Shown here piece after piece: positions 1-7,323 of a stretch of 12,416 bases of DNA. The notes under the pieces were generated by a model. The model ran no database searches. It had not been told where the DNA came from and saw nothing but the letters and a program-made list of their open reading frames with translations. The DNA is from JASFEQ01 sp050124735 (GTDB lineage: Bacteria; Desulfobacterota; DSM-4660; Desulfatiglandales; HGW-15). The stretch spans positions 1-12,416 of the forward strand of contig JASFEQ010000094.1 of NCBI GenBank assembly GCA_050124735.1, in the 5' to 3' direction. A program made the position numbers and the translations under genes. The stretch's first letter is position 1, and every line of letters begins with the position of its first letter.

Positions 1-179
1 ACTAGTGCTAACTTGCATAATTAAGCGTCATCACCGGAGCGTCATTGCGAGCGAAGCGAAGCAATCTCGTTCTTCTAGAAAACAAATTTTGTCAACAGGT
101 TGGGATGAGATTGCCGCGTCGCCTGCGGCTCCTCGCAATGACATTATAATATCGGCAATTTATGCAACCGAGTACTAAT
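1..179. repeat. Nested palindromic repeat (MITE/REP-like) upstream of aroF
   Basis: Two nested inverted repeats are visible. The inner pair is GTCATTGCGAG (41-51) against CTCGCAATGAC (132-142), continued by GCAATCTC (61-68) against GAGATTGC (107-114). The outer pair is TTGCATAA (13-20) against TTATGCAA (160-167), with a further imperfect match between 1-9 and 171-179. The element ends right at the first possible ATG of the next gene. From memory, GTCATTGCGAG-type palindromes are dispersed intergenic repeats in many anaerobe genomes; no copy count can be made from one window. The left end may continue outside the window. Confidence 0.75.
145..150 (+). promoter_or_regulatory. Possible -10 box for the aro operon inside the repeat
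   Basis: A perfect TATAAT lies about 55 bases before the preferred aroF start, which would place transcription start near 157. No good TTGACA-like -35 is found 16-18 bases upstream, and there is no extended -10 TG. The match could therefore be chance in an AT-rich spot. If real, the repeat supplies the operon promoter. Confidence 0.3.
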
Positions 180-204
180 GAAAAACGGAGGGAGTCATAA
201 ACCA

Positions 205-1053
205 ATGAATAGTCTGAAACTTACGTCATTAAACGGAGAGAAAGACAGACGGACAGTCATCATCGTGGGAGATGTGAAAATCGGTGAGGAATTTGTGGTG
301 ATTGCCGGTCCTTGCAGTGTGGAGAACGAGGAGCAAACCATAAAAACGGCCCAGAAGGTGAAGGAGGCGGGTGCCAAGATGCTCAGAGGCGGCGCCTTCA
401 AACCGAGAACTTCACCCTATGACTTTCAGGGACTGGGCCTCCAGGGACTAAAAATCCTTGAAAAGGCGAAAAAAGTGACGGGGCTCCCCGTGGTAACCGA
501 GGTGACGGATCCTCGAGATGTCTCCTGGATAGGCGAATACGCAGACGTCTTGCAAATCGGCACCAGAAATATGCAGAATTTCTCTCTCCTTAAAGAGGTT
601 GGGAAAGCGCAGAAGCCTGTGCTCTTGAAAAGAGGAATGTATTCAACCTTACAAGAATGGCTCAATTGTGCAGAGTACGTACTCTCAGAAGGAAATCCGA
701 ACGTCATTCTTTGTGAAAGGGGCATAAGGACCTTTGAAACCTATACTAGGAACACCTTGGATCTGAGTATCGTCCCCTCCGTTAAGGAGGTCACCCATCT
801 TCCTATCATTGTTGATCCTTCTCATGGAACGGGTAGGTTAAGTCTCATTGAATCCATGAGCCTTGCTGCTATGGCGGCGGGCGCAGATGGGGTCATGATC
901 GAAGTGCACCATAAGCCCCAGGAGGCCATATGCGATGCAGATCAGGCAATGCCGCCGGATATGTTCGCAGGTCTGATGAAAAAGATGTTAGCGCTGCGTT
1001 CCCATATGAATGGAACAGATCAGAATGGGAAAAAGAGACTGAGGAGCAGATAG
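205..1053 (+). CDS. aroF: 3-deoxy-7-phosphoheptulonate (DAHP) synthase, type I-beta
   Basis: Catalyses the first shikimate-pathway step, condensing phosphoenolpyruvate with erythrose-4-phosphate in the cytoplasm. The 282-residue TIM barrel carries AGPCSVE, GGAFKPRTSPY, DPSHGTG and IEVHHKP. The metal ligands C37, H207, E233 and D244 have exactly the spacing of the Thermotoga maritima enzyme (C102, H272, E298, D309). The start is placed at the ATG at 205 because GGAGGGAG (187-194) stands 10 bases before it. An in-frame ATG at 178 lies in the preceding repeat and has no ribosome binding site. Compared with the T. maritima enzyme the protein is about 65 residues shorter at the N-terminus, so it lacks the ferredoxin-like regulatory domain. 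It also has no fused chorismate mutase. Only one base separates it from aroB, so the two are probably translationally coupled. The symbol could equally be written aroG or aroA(f) in other naming schemes. Confidence 0.95.
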   Translation: MNSLKLTSLNGEKDRRTVIIVGDVKIGEEFVVIAGPCSVENEEQTIKTAQKVKEAGAKMLRGGAFKPRTSPYDFQGLGLQGLKILEKAKKVTGLPVVTEVTDPRDVSWIGEYADVLQIGTRNMQNFSLLKEVGKAQKPVLLKRGMYSTLQEWLNCAEYVLSEGNPNVILCERGIRTFETYTRNTLDLSIVPSVKEVTHLPIIVDPSHGTGRLSLIESMSLAAMAAGADGVMIEVHHKPQEAICDADQAMPPDMFAGLMKKMLALRSHMNGTDQNGKKRLRSR

Positions 1054-1054
1054 T

Positions 1055-2083
1055 GTGAAGAGCCTTATAATTCACGGCAGCACGGGCGATTCAAACATAC
1101 TGATTGGTGAGAGCCTTCAAAATCTCCAAAAGTATATTGCTTCCGCACAAGTGGTGATCATCACAGATAGCAACGTAAGGCGCCTCTACGGGAAAGACTT
1201 CCCACCCTATGAAATCATAGAAATCGGTATGGGTGAAAAGATAAAAAACCTGGATACAGTCAAGACCATCTATGGAAAGCTTTTGGAGGCAGAGACCGAC
1301 CGTTCATCTTTTATTGTAGGGATCGGTGGAGGTGTGGTCTGTGACATCGCAGGGTTTGCTGCCTCAACCTATCTGCGGGGCGTACGTTTCGGGTTTGTTT
1401 CTTCAACCCTCTTATCTCAAGTGGATGCGAGTGTTGGTGGAAAGAACGGTGTGAATTTCGAGGGGTACAAAAATATGGTGGGCGTCTTTAATCAACCCGA
1501 AGTCGTAATTTGTGACATGAACCTCCTGAAGACCCTGCCAGAGAAACAGGTTTTATGCGGTCTAGCCGAGGTGGTAAAGCACGCTGCCATCGGTGACGCT
1601 AATCTGTTTTCATATCTTGAAAAGCACTACAATAAAGTGCTCCAGTTGTATGAGGAAGCGATAGAGAAGATCGTTTATGATTCGGTCCTCATAAAGTCAT
1701 CCATTGTTAACCGGGATGAAAAGGAGAAGGGGGAGCGGAGGAAACTCAATTTCGGCCACACCCTAGGGCATGCCCTTGAAAAGACCACAGGTGCACCTCA
1801 TGGGGAGGCAGTCAGCGCAGGGATGGTGGCCGCTTCAGTCCTTTCTGAAAAAAAAGGGTACCTGAGCAGAGAAGAGAAGGAGAGGATCGAGGCATTACTC
1901 AAGAAATTCCAGCTCCCCACCAGAGTTCAAGTGGATAAGAAAAGACTGCTTGAAGCACTGAGGAAAGATAAGAAGAGGGAAGGGGAGGCCATAAATTTCG
2001 TGCTGCTTCACGGCATAGGCAAAGCAGTTGTGGAAAAGATATCCATGAAAGAACTGGAAGCAGTGGTCAGTGAAATGATCTAG
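1055..2083 (+). CDS. aroB: 3-dehydroquinate synthase
   Basis: Converts DAHP to 3-dehydroquinate using NAD+ and a divalent metal. The 342-residue protein has the NAD-binding GIGGGVVCDIAGF stretch (about 89-101), SSTLLSQVDASVGGK (116-130), GLAEVVKH (169-176), NFGHTLGHALE (232-242) and HGEAV (249-253). E172, H235 and H249 are the expected metal ligands and H239 the neighbouring conserved histidine. The start is GTG at 1055, one base after the aroF stop, with GAGGAG at 1041-1046 inside the end of aroF. Length is normal for the shorter AroB proteins. It is followed by a repeat-filled gap before pheA. Confidence 0.96.
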   Translation: MKSLIIHGSTGDSNILIGESLQNLQKYIASAQVVIITDSNVRRLYGKDFPPYEIIEIGMGEKIKNLDTVKTIYGKLLEAETDRSSFIVGIGGGVVCDIAGFAASTYLRGVRFGFVSSTLLSQVDASVGGKNGVNFEGYKNMVGVFNQPEVVICDMNLLKTLPEKQVLCGLAEVVKHAAIGDANLFSYLEKHYNKVLQLYEEAIEKIVYDSVLIKSSIVNRDEKEKGERRKLNFGHTLGHALEKTTGAPHGEAVSAGMVAASVLSEKKGYLSREEKERIEALLKKFQLPTRVQVDKKRLLEALRKDKKREGEAINFVLLHGIGKAVVEKISMKELEAVVSEMI

Positions 2084-2375
2084 TCACAATCTAGGCAGAC
2101 CAAAATAAGCTCAGCGCGGCGTCGCCATAGCGGCTTTGGCGCGTCGGCGACCCTTCGGGCAATCGGTCGGGTTTTAAACCCGACCCTACACGTAGGGTGG
2201 TATTTTACATGCCACCGATAATTTGGCCGACCTGTCCTCCCCGTCCTTCGTAGAAGGTAGCTCCAGAGGACGGACGAAGTAGGTCTGCTACGGAGAGTGG
2301 TATGCAGGTCGCCGCCCAATGAAAAATGTTCCTGTCTCCGTGGTTATTCGTAACGTTTCTGCAAGGAGGTTAAAT
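2084..2375. repeat. Cluster of short palindromes between aroB and pheA
   Basis: This gap of about 290 bases has no credible gene. It holds a run of separate inverted repeats: GTCGCC (2121-2126) against GGCGAC (2146-2151), with CGCCA/TGGCG inside; a perfect 10-base-arm palindrome at 2165-2185 (GGTCGGGTTT, one T, AAACCCGACC); CCCTAC/GTAGGG (2184-2197); GGTGG (2196-2200) against CCACC (2212-2216); and CCTTCGTAGAAGG just downstream. None is followed by a U-rich tail, so none looks like a terminator. An open frame on the minus strand here is made of these palindromes. The pattern fits dispersed intergenic repeats inserted into the operon, which is an inference. Confidence 0.65.
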
Positions 2376-3431
2376 ATGAGTTTGATGGAAATCAGAAAAA
2401 GGATCGATCATATTGATTCCAAGATCCTGAAACTCTTAAATGACAGGATGGAACAGGTCCTCATGACCAAGAAGTTCAAATCCCAGATTGAGGACAAGCA
2501 AAGGGAGAAAGAGGTCATTGAGAGGATCAGAGAGAACTTAACAGGACTGATCAACGCGGAGTTCATTGAGAAGGTCTATACAGAGATTATTAAGGAAAGC
2601 AAAGCGCTTCAGCAGAGGGATTACAAACTCATTGCATTCCAGGGCGAACACGGCGCGTATGGTGACGTGGCATCAAGGGCATGGAACGGCGAACTTGTGC
2701 CTGTGCCGTGCAGTCAGTTTGCCGAAGTGTTTGAAGGGGTCAAATCCGGTCTCTATGACTATGGTATCGTTCCCGTGGAAAACACACTTGGCGGTTCTGT
2801 AGAGCAAGTGAACCACTTGCTTATCAACACGGATCTAAATGTGGTGGGGGCCGTCGAACTTCCTATTCACCTCTGTCTGCTTGCACTGCCCGGAACGGAC
2901 CACAGGGAGATCCGTACCGTATACTCTCATCCCCAAGCCCTCGCACAGGCCCGTCAATTTCTTTCGAGGAACAAATTGGATCCTGTGCAGTATTATGACA
3001 CGGCGGGTGCTGCAAGAATGCTGGCGGAGGAAAGGCCAAAAGGCTCTGCCGCCATTGCGAGTAAACTTTGTGCAGGGCTCTATCACCTTGAAATTATAAA
3101 AGAAGATATAGAGGATCTTGAGAGAAACATGACGAGGTTCCTGGTGGTTTCCAAGGAAAAGAACGAGGAAGAAGGCGATAAATGTTCCGTGGTTTTTTCA
3201 ACAGAGCACAAGGCAGGCACGCTTTTCCGTGTCCTTGAAGAGTTTGCAAGGGAAAATATTAATTTGACAAGGATAGAGTCCGTACCAAGCGAGCCGGGGA
3301 ACTACGCTTTCTTCGTGGATTTTATGGGGGCAACCAAGGATAAAAATGTTGTAGAGGCACTCAAAAAGGTAAAAGGCATTACGACCCATTTTAAATTGAT
3401 CGGCTCTTACAGGGAACGGAAAGTGTCATGA
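2376..3431 (+). CDS. pheA: Bifunctional chorismate mutase / prephenate dehydratase with ACT domain
   Basis: Turns chorismate into prephenate and then phenylpyruvate, the phenylalanine branch. There are three domains: AroQ-type chorismate mutase (about 1-80, with R7, R24 and K35 matching E. coli R11, R28 and K39), prephenate dehydratase (about 84-260, with PVENTLGGSVEQV at 133-145 and NMTRF at 251-255), and an ACT domain (about 270-351). The start at 2376 is set by AAGGAGGT (2363-2370) five bases upstream. The frame stays open back to 2319, but that extension lies in repeat DNA and lacks a binding site. The gene overlaps tyrA by 4 bases. In the ACT domain the E. coli GAL and ESRP phenylalanine-site motifs read GTL (281-283) and ESVP (301-304), so feedback inhibition may be altered. 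Confidence 0.96.
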   Translation: MSLMEIRKRIDHIDSKILKLLNDRMEQVLMTKKFKSQIEDKQREKEVIERIRENLTGLINAEFIEKVYTEIIKESKALQQRDYKLIAFQGEHGAYGDVASRAWNGELVPVPCSQFAEVFEGVKSGLYDYGIVPVENTLGGSVEQVNHLLINTDLNVVGAVELPIHLCLLALPGTDHREIRTVYSHPQALAQARQFLSRNKLDPVQYYDTAGAARMLAEERPKGSAAIASKLCAGLYHLEIIKEDIEDLERNMTRFLVVSKEKNEEEGDKCSVVFSTEHKAGTLFRVLEEFARENINLTRIESVPSEPGNYAFFVDFMGATKDKNVVEALKKVKGITTHFKLIGSYRERKVS

Positions 3432-4201
3432 GGATATGTATTATGGGTGCCGGGCACATGGGTGCCTGGCTTGTGGAAGAATTCTGTCTCGACCACGATG
3501 TGGCTGTTTATGATACAGACAGAAGAAAGCTAAAATATTTTTTCAACGTAAAGAGGCTCCTTGAACTTGCGGAGGTTAAGCCATTTGAGCCTGAGCTCCT
3601 GATTAACGCCGTAAGCCTTCCTAATCTCTATAAGGCATTTAGCGACGCCCTTCCCCACATACCCGAAGATTGCATTCTTTCAGATATTGCATCGGTAAAA
3701 ACGGGAATACATGATTATTACAAAAACCTTGGCAAGAAATTTGTTTCCACCCATCCCATGTTCGGCCCCACCTTCGCCAATATCAGGGACCTTCGGGATG
3801 AGAATGTGATCATTATCAAAGAGTCTGATGGGGGGGGGAAAGAGTTCTTCAGGAATTTCTACAAAGGTCTTAATCTCCATGTCTATGAGTACACATTTGA
3901 AGAACACGACAAAACCATTGCTTATTCCCTGTCAGTTCCCTTTGCTTCATCAATGGTGTTTGCTGCTTGCATGAAGAAACAGGAGGCACCAGGTACCACG
4001 TTTAGAAAACACCTGGATATTGCGAAAGGGCTTCTTTCTGAGGACGATCATCTCCTGGCCGAGGTCATGTTCAATCCCAATACAGTGAGACAGATAGAGG
4101 GAATCAATTCGCAGTTAGCTTACCTGACGCATATTATCAGAGGCAGGGATTACGAAGAAATGGAGAAGTTTCTCAATAAATTGAGAAAGAATATTGAATA
4201 A
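3428..4201 (+). CDS. tyrA: Prephenate dehydrogenase
   Basis: Oxidatively decarboxylates prephenate to 4-hydroxyphenylpyruvate, the tyrosine branch. The 257-residue protein begins with a Rossmann GAGHMG motif (7-12). Acidic D29/D31 near the end of the second beta strand suggests NAD+ over NADP+. STHPMFGP (107-114) carries the conserved histidine H109, equivalent to E. coli H197. The start codon overlaps the pheA stop as ATGA, so pheA and tyrA are probably coupled. There is no ACT or other regulatory domain after the helical dimerisation region, and the protein is at the short end for the family. A tract of nine G residues (3830-3838) lies in frame in the middle of the gene and encodes three glycines after K131-E-S-D. 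Arogenate use cannot be excluded from the sequence. Confidence 0.92.
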   Translation: MRICIMGAGHMGAWLVEEFCLDHDVAVYDTDRRKLKYFFNVKRLLELAEVKPFEPELLINAVSLPNLYKAFSDALPHIPEDCILSDIASVKTGIHDYYKNLGKKFVSTHPMFGPTFANIRDLRDENVIIIKESDGGGKEFFRNFYKGLNLHVYEYTFEEHDKTIAYSLSVPFASSMVFAACMKKQEAPGTTFRKHLDIAKGLLSEDDHLLAEVMFNPNTVRQIEGINSQLAYLTHIIRGRDYEEMEKFLNKLRKNIE

Positions 4202-4223
4202 GCCTCATTTACCTAGTTAGATT

Positions 4224-4892
4224 ATGATCTGCATTCCCATCACCGCTAAAAATACTGAAGAGGCCCTCCAAAGGATAGCCAGGGCCAATGCCTTGGCTGA
4301 TATGCTAGAAATACGTCTGGACCTGATGGAGAGCTTCGATCTGCACGAGATGATTCAAGCTGCATCCAAACCTGCACTGGTTACCTACCGATCCAAAGGG
4401 GAAGGAGGGAAAGGAACCGCTGATGATAAGACGCAGGCCAGTTATTTGTTAACTGCTCTAGAAGAAGGTGCAGAATTTGTGGATGTGGAGCGGCGTTTAC
4501 CTGAAAAATGGCGGAAGAAAATTTTTCATGCCCGGGGTAAGTCCAGTATCGTTGCTTCCACCCATGTACCTGATAGTACGCCCCCAAAGGAAGCGTTGGA
4601 GGAGATTTTCGAGGAATTGACGGCTACTGGTGCTGATATTATCAAGATTGTTACCCATGCTAAAAGCATGATGGATAATCTCAGGGTCCTGGATCTCATA
4701 CCGAAGGCACAGGAAAGGAGAATCAAGATCATCGCCTTCTGCATGGGGCGTTTTGGAAGAATCAGTCGAATTTTCTCACATCTTATGGGCGGGTATTTGA
4801 CCTTTGCATCCCTTGAAGGGGGAGAGGAATCCGCCGCTGGACAAATACCTGTGGAGGAAATGAAAAAAATCCTGGATTTCTTTAAAATCTAA
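4224..4892 (+). CDS. aroD: 3-dehydroquinate dehydratase, type I
   Basis: Dehydrates 3-dehydroquinate to 3-dehydroshikimate through a Schiff base. The 222-residue barrel shows EIRLD (29-33), DVE (87-89), the catalytic histidine H114 in STHVPD, the Schiff-base lysine K141 in DIIKIVTHA, MGRFGRISRI (174-183) and the substrate-contacting Q207 in SAAGQIP. This is a class I enzyme, not the unrelated type II AroQ fold. The start is the ATG at 4224, 22 bases after the tyrA stop. No clear Shine-Dalgarno sequence precedes it, so translation may rely on coupling with tyrA. A repeat-containing gap separates it from aroE. Confidence 0.94.
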   Translation: MICIPITAKNTEEALQRIARANALADMLEIRLDLMESFDLHEMIQAASKPALVTYRSKGEGGKGTADDKTQASYLLTALEEGAEFVDVERRLPEKWRKKIFHARGKSSIVASTHVPDSTPPKEALEEIFEELTATGADIIKIVTHAKSMMDNLRVLDLIPKAQERRIKIIAFCMGRFGRISRIFSHLMGGYLTFASLEGGEESAAGQIPVEEMKKILDFFKI

Positions 4893-5160
4893 GACCTTAA
4901 CGTTCCTGTTGAGTTTTTAGAAAGTGCCACGTTTCTCATTCGTTAACGCGTGATGCTACATACTGGTCTCTGCCTGCCCGCCATTAGCTGCGCTTCAGGC
5001 GCTGGCAGGCGGGGATACTGGATGAAAAGGTAAAGAATGCTTTTTCAAATCATCCAGCATCTAGAATCCAGTGTCCAGTATCGCTTTGCCCTAAGCAATG
5101 TGATATTTGCTCCGAAAGGGCTTAGACTTAACCAGGAGATTCGGTAAGAATAAAAGTCCC
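4893..5160. repeat. Palindromic repeat region between aroD and aroE
   Basis: No gene is supported in this gap of about 270 bases. Inverted repeats seen are GCCTGCC (4972-4978) against GGCAGGC (5004-5010), ATACTGGA (5015-5022) against TCCAGTAT (5074-5081), and CTGGATGA (5018-5025) against TCATCCAG (5050-5057). The last two share their left arm, so alternative hairpins are possible. AGGAG at 5134-5138 is over 20 bases from the aroE ATG. No U-rich tail follows the hairpins, so read-through into aroE is plausible. The arrangement resembles a dispersed intergenic repeat; copy number cannot be judged here. Confidence 0.6.
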
Positions 5161-5991
5161 ATGACGATTGATCAACACACAGAGCTTTACGGTGTGGTGG
5201 GCTATCCCATAGGTCACTCCCTGAGCCCCACTATGCACAATACGGGCTTTTCGGCAAGTGGCCTGAATGCCATCTACCTGGCTTTTGAAACAAAGGATAT
5301 AGAGGGATGCATTCAGGCTATGAGAGCGCTCAACATCAGGGGGATGAGTGTGACGCTACCTCACAAGTCTTCGGTGCTCCCTTTACTTGATGAAGTGGAC
5401 GACCTGGCCGAAAGAATAGGGGCCGTGAATACAGTCGTGAACGAGGACGGCCATCTGAGCGGGTACAATACAGACGCTGTCGGAGCGCTTCGCGCTCTGG
5501 AAGAGAAAATCGAACTTTCAGGGAAAAGCGGCCTCATGGTAGGGGCTGGCGGCGCGGCGCGGGCCATCGGTTTTATATTGAGGGAAAAGGGTGTTAAACT
5601 GAAAGTGACGAATCGCTCCGTTGAGCGAGGAGAATCCCTTGCCCATTCCCTTGCCTGTCCCTTTATCCGGCTAGATGCGTTGCAGGAACCCATGGCAGAC
5701 CTTTTGATACAGACCACACCGGTAGGGATGATTCCCCGGAAAGAGGAATGCCTCGTTCCAAAACAGATCCTCAGAAGAGACATGGTGGTCATGGACATTA
5801 TTTATAACCCTCTTGAAACGGCGCTGCTCTGCCTGGCAAAGGCCAGAGGATGTGTGACGATAAATGGACTGAGTATGTTTATCCATCAGGGGGCAGAACA
5901 GTTCAGGCTTTGGACGGGTCGTGAAGCCCCCATCAGTGCCATGACCCATGCGGTAGAGGAGGCACTTATGAAAAATTCTAGAGATGATTGA
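5161..5991 (+). CDS. aroE: Shikimate dehydrogenase (NADP-type)
   Basis: Reduces 3-dehydroshikimate to shikimate. The 276-residue protein has the substrate loop GYPIGHSLSPTMHN (about 14-27), SVTLPHK with catalytic K69, GAVNTVV with N90, GYNTDAVG with D105, the dinucleotide motif GAGGAARAI (129-137), the NADP-type NRS signature (151-153), and INGLSMFIHQGAEQF near the C-terminus with Q243. The ATG at 5161 gives the usual family length and N-terminus. The frame is open upstream to a TTG at 5107 but with no binding site, so that extension is unlikely. AGGAG at 5134-5138 is too distant to serve the ATG well, so initiation strength is unclear. It overlaps aroA by 8 bases. Confidence 0.94.
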   Translation: MTIDQHTELYGVVGYPIGHSLSPTMHNTGFSASGLNAIYLAFETKDIEGCIQAMRALNIRGMSVTLPHKSSVLPLLDEVDDLAERIGAVNTVVNEDGHLSGYNTDAVGALRALEEKIELSGKSGLMVGAGGAARAIGFILREKGVKLKVTNRSVERGESLAHSLACPFIRLDALQEPMADLLIQTTPVGMIPRKEECLVPKQILRRDMVVMDIIYNPLETALLCLAKARGCVTINGLSMFIHQGAEQFRLWTGREAPISAMTHAVEEALMKNSRDD

Positions 5992-7300
5992 GGAATTAGT
6001 GATCAGTAAAAGAGATATAGACCGAGATACTATGAAAGAGATTCCAACCAGATCCTCGATTGATGCAACAGTGCGCATACCCGGTTCCAAAAGCATTACC
6101 CATCGGGCCCTGATTACGGCCAGCCTGGCCAAAGGGGAGAGTGTACTTGAAGAATTTCTTGCCTGCGAGGATACCCTATACACCGTCAATGGACTCCGGG
6201 AGCTTGGAGTAGAGATATCCATCAATGGAGAACATCCGAGGGTTCAAGGCACAGGTGGTGAGTTCTCCTCCGCCGGCGGTAGAAAAGAGATTTTTCTAGG
6301 AAACTCTGGAACCTCCTACCGCCTTCTCCTCTCCACGGTAGCCCTTGCCAGCGGCGAATATATCCTCACAGGGACACCCCGTATGCATGCAAGACCTATA
6401 GGAGACCTGGTCGAGGCTCTGAACAGGCTTGGGGTAGAGGCTTCATGTATGGAGAAAGGAGACTTTCCACCTGTATCTGTTCAAGCGAAAGGGATCCGAG
6501 GGGGAAAAGTGAAGATCGCTGGGGGAAAAAGCAGTCAATATTTGTCTTCACTTTTGTTGGCCGGTCCATATGCGGAAAAGGATGTGGAGATCGAGGTGGC
6601 CGGAGGCTTGGTCTCTCGGCCATATGTGGATGTGACCCTAGACGTGATGAAGACGTTTGGGATTCCAGTCAATCGCGATGGCTACCGTTATTTCAAGGTC
6701 TCCAGTGGACAGAGGTATCGCCCTCGTAAGTTCAAAATAGACGGAGACGTATCAACAGCATCCTATTTCTGGGCCGCCGCGGCCGTGACCGGAGGGACCA
6801 TTAGAACAGAGAATATCCAACCTCACAGCACCATGCAGGGGGATATTGATTTGCTTGATATTGTGGAAGAGATGGGCTGTCATATCGAGAAGAGCGCTGA
6901 AAGCGTCGTTGTTCGAGGCCGTGCGCTTTCTGGTATTGAAGTGGATATGGGAGCCATGCCGGACATGGTTCCAACCTTGGCTGCCATTGCTCTTTTTGCT
7001 AAAGGGAGGACGACTATTCGGAACGTCTCTCACCTGCGTCTCAAGGAAAGCGACCGACTGCGGGCCATCGCCACAGAATGGTCTCGGCTGGGGAGCCGAA
7101 TAGAGGAGTTGGCGGATGGGTTGATCATCCATGGCGGAGGCCCTCTCTCAGGAACGGTCGTAGACTCTCATGACGATCATCGCATAGCTATGAGCCTGGC
7201 TGTGGTGAGACTAAGGGTTCCAGATATCAGCATTAAAGGAGAGGATTGCGTCAATAAATCGTTTCCAGGATTCTGGGAATTGTGGTATGGACTCCAATAG
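5984..7300 (+). CDS. aroA: 3-phosphoshikimate 1-carboxyvinyltransferase (EPSP synthase)
   Basis: Joins shikimate-3-phosphate and PEP to give EPSP. Residues numbered from the ATG at 5984 include PGSKSITHRAL (33-43; K36, S37, R41), LGNSGTSYRLL (105-115), RPIGDL (137-142), SSQYLSSLLLAG (183-194), the catalytic D327 in MPDMVPT, RLKESDRLRA (352-361) with E355, DDHRIAM (397-403) and CVNKSFPGFW (422-431) with K425. The E. coli glyphosate-sensitivity glycine (G96) corresponds to G109 and is kept, while the MRP that follows it in E. coli is YRL here. The start is uncertain: ATG 5984 overlaps aroE but has no near binding site, and ATG 6032 (giving MKEIPTRSS at the N-terminus) is an equally family-like alternative. 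It appears to be the last gene of the pathway cluster. Confidence 0.95.
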   Translation: MIEELVISKRDIDRDTMKEIPTRSSIDATVRIPGSKSITHRALITASLAKGESVLEEFLACEDTLYTVNGLRELGVEISINGEHPRVQGTGGEFSSAGGRKEIFLGNSGTSYRLLLSTVALASGEYILTGTPRMHARPIGDLVEALNRLGVEASCMEKGDFPPVSVQAKGIRGGKVKIAGGKSSQYLSSLLLAGPYAEKDVEIEVAGGLVSRPYVDVTLDVMKTFGIPVNRDGYRYFKVSSGQRYRPRKFKIDGDVSTASYFWAAAAVTGGTIRTENIQPHSTMQGDIDLLDIVEEMGCHIEKSAESVVVRGRALSGIEVDMGAMPDMVPTLAAIALFAKGRTTIRNVSHLRLKESDRLRAIATEWSRLGSRIEELADGLIIHGGGPLSGTVVDSHDDHRIAMSLAVVRLRVPDISIKGEDCVNKSFPGFWELWYGLQ

Positions 7301-7323
7301 CGCAGAGCCGCTGTTTTTCAATT

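Noticed and set aside
178..204. Upstream ATG extension of aroF
   Set aside because: It overlaps the end of the palindromic repeat and has no ribosome binding site, whereas ATG 205 has GGAGGGAG at a good distance.
2080..2319. Minus-strand open frame of 79 codons between aroB and pheA
   Set aside because: It consists of stacked palindromic repeats, has repeat-type low-complexity composition, and shows no recognisable protein motif or binding site.
2319..2375. Upstream extension of pheA
   Set aside because: The strong AAGGAGGT five bases before ATG 2376 and homology to chorismate mutase N-termini fix the later start.
5107..5160. TTG start extension of aroE
   Set aside because: It has no binding site and adds 18 residues before the usual AroE N-terminus.
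5361..6225. Long minus-strand frames opposite aroE and aroA (145 and 184 codons)
   Set aside because: They lie antisense to well-conserved genes whose motifs are intact; they are codon-structure shadows.
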